From an uncultured Rhizobiaceae group bacterium (GTDB lineage Bacteria > Pseudomonadota > Alphaproteobacteria > Rhizobiales > Rhizobiaceae), in contig CAJQOR010000356.1 of assembly GCA_905479965.1 (NCBI GenBank), forward strand, positions 1 to 6,100: 6,100 nucleotides of DNA, written 5' to 3'. Every line of letters begins with the position of its first letter. Position 1 is the first letter of the stretch. The notes under the pieces were generated by a model that had not been told where the DNA came from, made no database searches, and was given only the letters and a program-made list of their open reading frames with translations. Positions 5,948 to 6,100 of the stretch are shown here, piece after piece. Position numbers and translations under genes: made by a program.

Positions 5948-6100
5948 TTACACTCTCCCCATGGCAAAGCCTTTGGCAATATAGTTTCGAACGAAGTAAA
6001 TCACGATCGCACCTGGAATAATGGTCAGTGTTCCAGCTGCCGCTAACAGACCAAGCTCATAACCTGCACTTGACGCTGTTTTCGTCATGGTCGCAGCAAT
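5948..6100 (-). CDS. glpQ: Glycerol ABC transporter permease, C-terminal 50 residues (gene enters from the right edge)
   Basis: Reverse translation of 6100 down to 5951 gives an open frame that ends at TAA (5948-5950). It contains YELGLLAAAGTLTIIPG and then YFVRNYIAKGFAMGRV, the characteristic C-terminus of MalG-type sugar ABC permeases: the last membrane helix, then the FVRNYIAKGF cytoplasmic tail. The DUF2160 gene directly after it identifies it as the GlpQ permease of a glycerol importer. Most of the protein, including the EAA loop, lies outside the window, so the symbol rests mainly on context. Confidence 0.82.
   Translation of the reverse strand: MAATMTKTASSAGYELGLLAAAGTLTIIPGAIVIYFVRNYIAKGFAMGRV

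Noticed and set aside
1..6100. tRNA, rRNA, CRISPR array, insertion sequence or phage attachment site
   Set aside because: No cloverleaf-like segment, regularly spaced repeats, transposase motifs or terminal inverted repeats were seen on reading both strands.

Overview
The window looks like a chromosomal segment of a marine, probably alphaproteobacterial, heterotroph. This is an inference from gene content: a DMSP demethylase (DmdA) beside a DmdB-like acyl-CoA ligase, and a glycerol-type ABC transporter carrying the small DUF2160 membrane protein. Both are common in marine alphaproteobacteria. Base composition is moderately AT-leaning. There are no RNA genes, CRISPR arrays, insertion sequences or phage genes.

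Layout. (1) 1-2587, plus strand: the 3' nine-tenths or so of an acyl-CoA ligase gene (dmdB-like), followed after 4 bases by a complete dmdA. Together they would carry out the first two steps of DMSP demethylation: DMSP + THF to methylmercaptopropionate + 5-methyl-THF, then MMPA to MMPA-CoA. (2) 2588-2663, a short gap. (3) 2664-2945, plus: a 93-residue protein I do not recognise. (4) 2946-3124: an AT-rich spacer with a promoter-like element and a LacI-type palindrome. (5) 3125-4024, plus: a complete SMP-30/gluconolactonase/LRE family sugar lactonase with metal ligands in place. (6) 4025-4080: a convergent junction with an 11-bp-stem hairpin. (7) 4064-5585, minus: a BlaI/MecI-type repressor and an M56 membrane metalloprotease, overlapping by 14 bases; the protease lacks the BlaR1 beta-lactam sensor domain. 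(8) 5670-6100, minus: glpU (DUF2160) and the C-terminal end of glpQ, the distal end of a glycerol ABC transporter operon entering from the right.

The DMSP pair, the lactonase, the BlaI/M56 pair and the glycerol transporter look like four independent units, so this is a mosaic of catabolic and regulatory modules and not one pathway. I see no clearly new multi-gene system. The points most worth a second look are the sensor-less M56/BlaI pair with a candidate operator, a near-perfect 17-bp direct repeat bracketing dmdA, the unrecognised 93-residue protein, and the absence of the glycerol-binding-protein gene from the place it is usually found.
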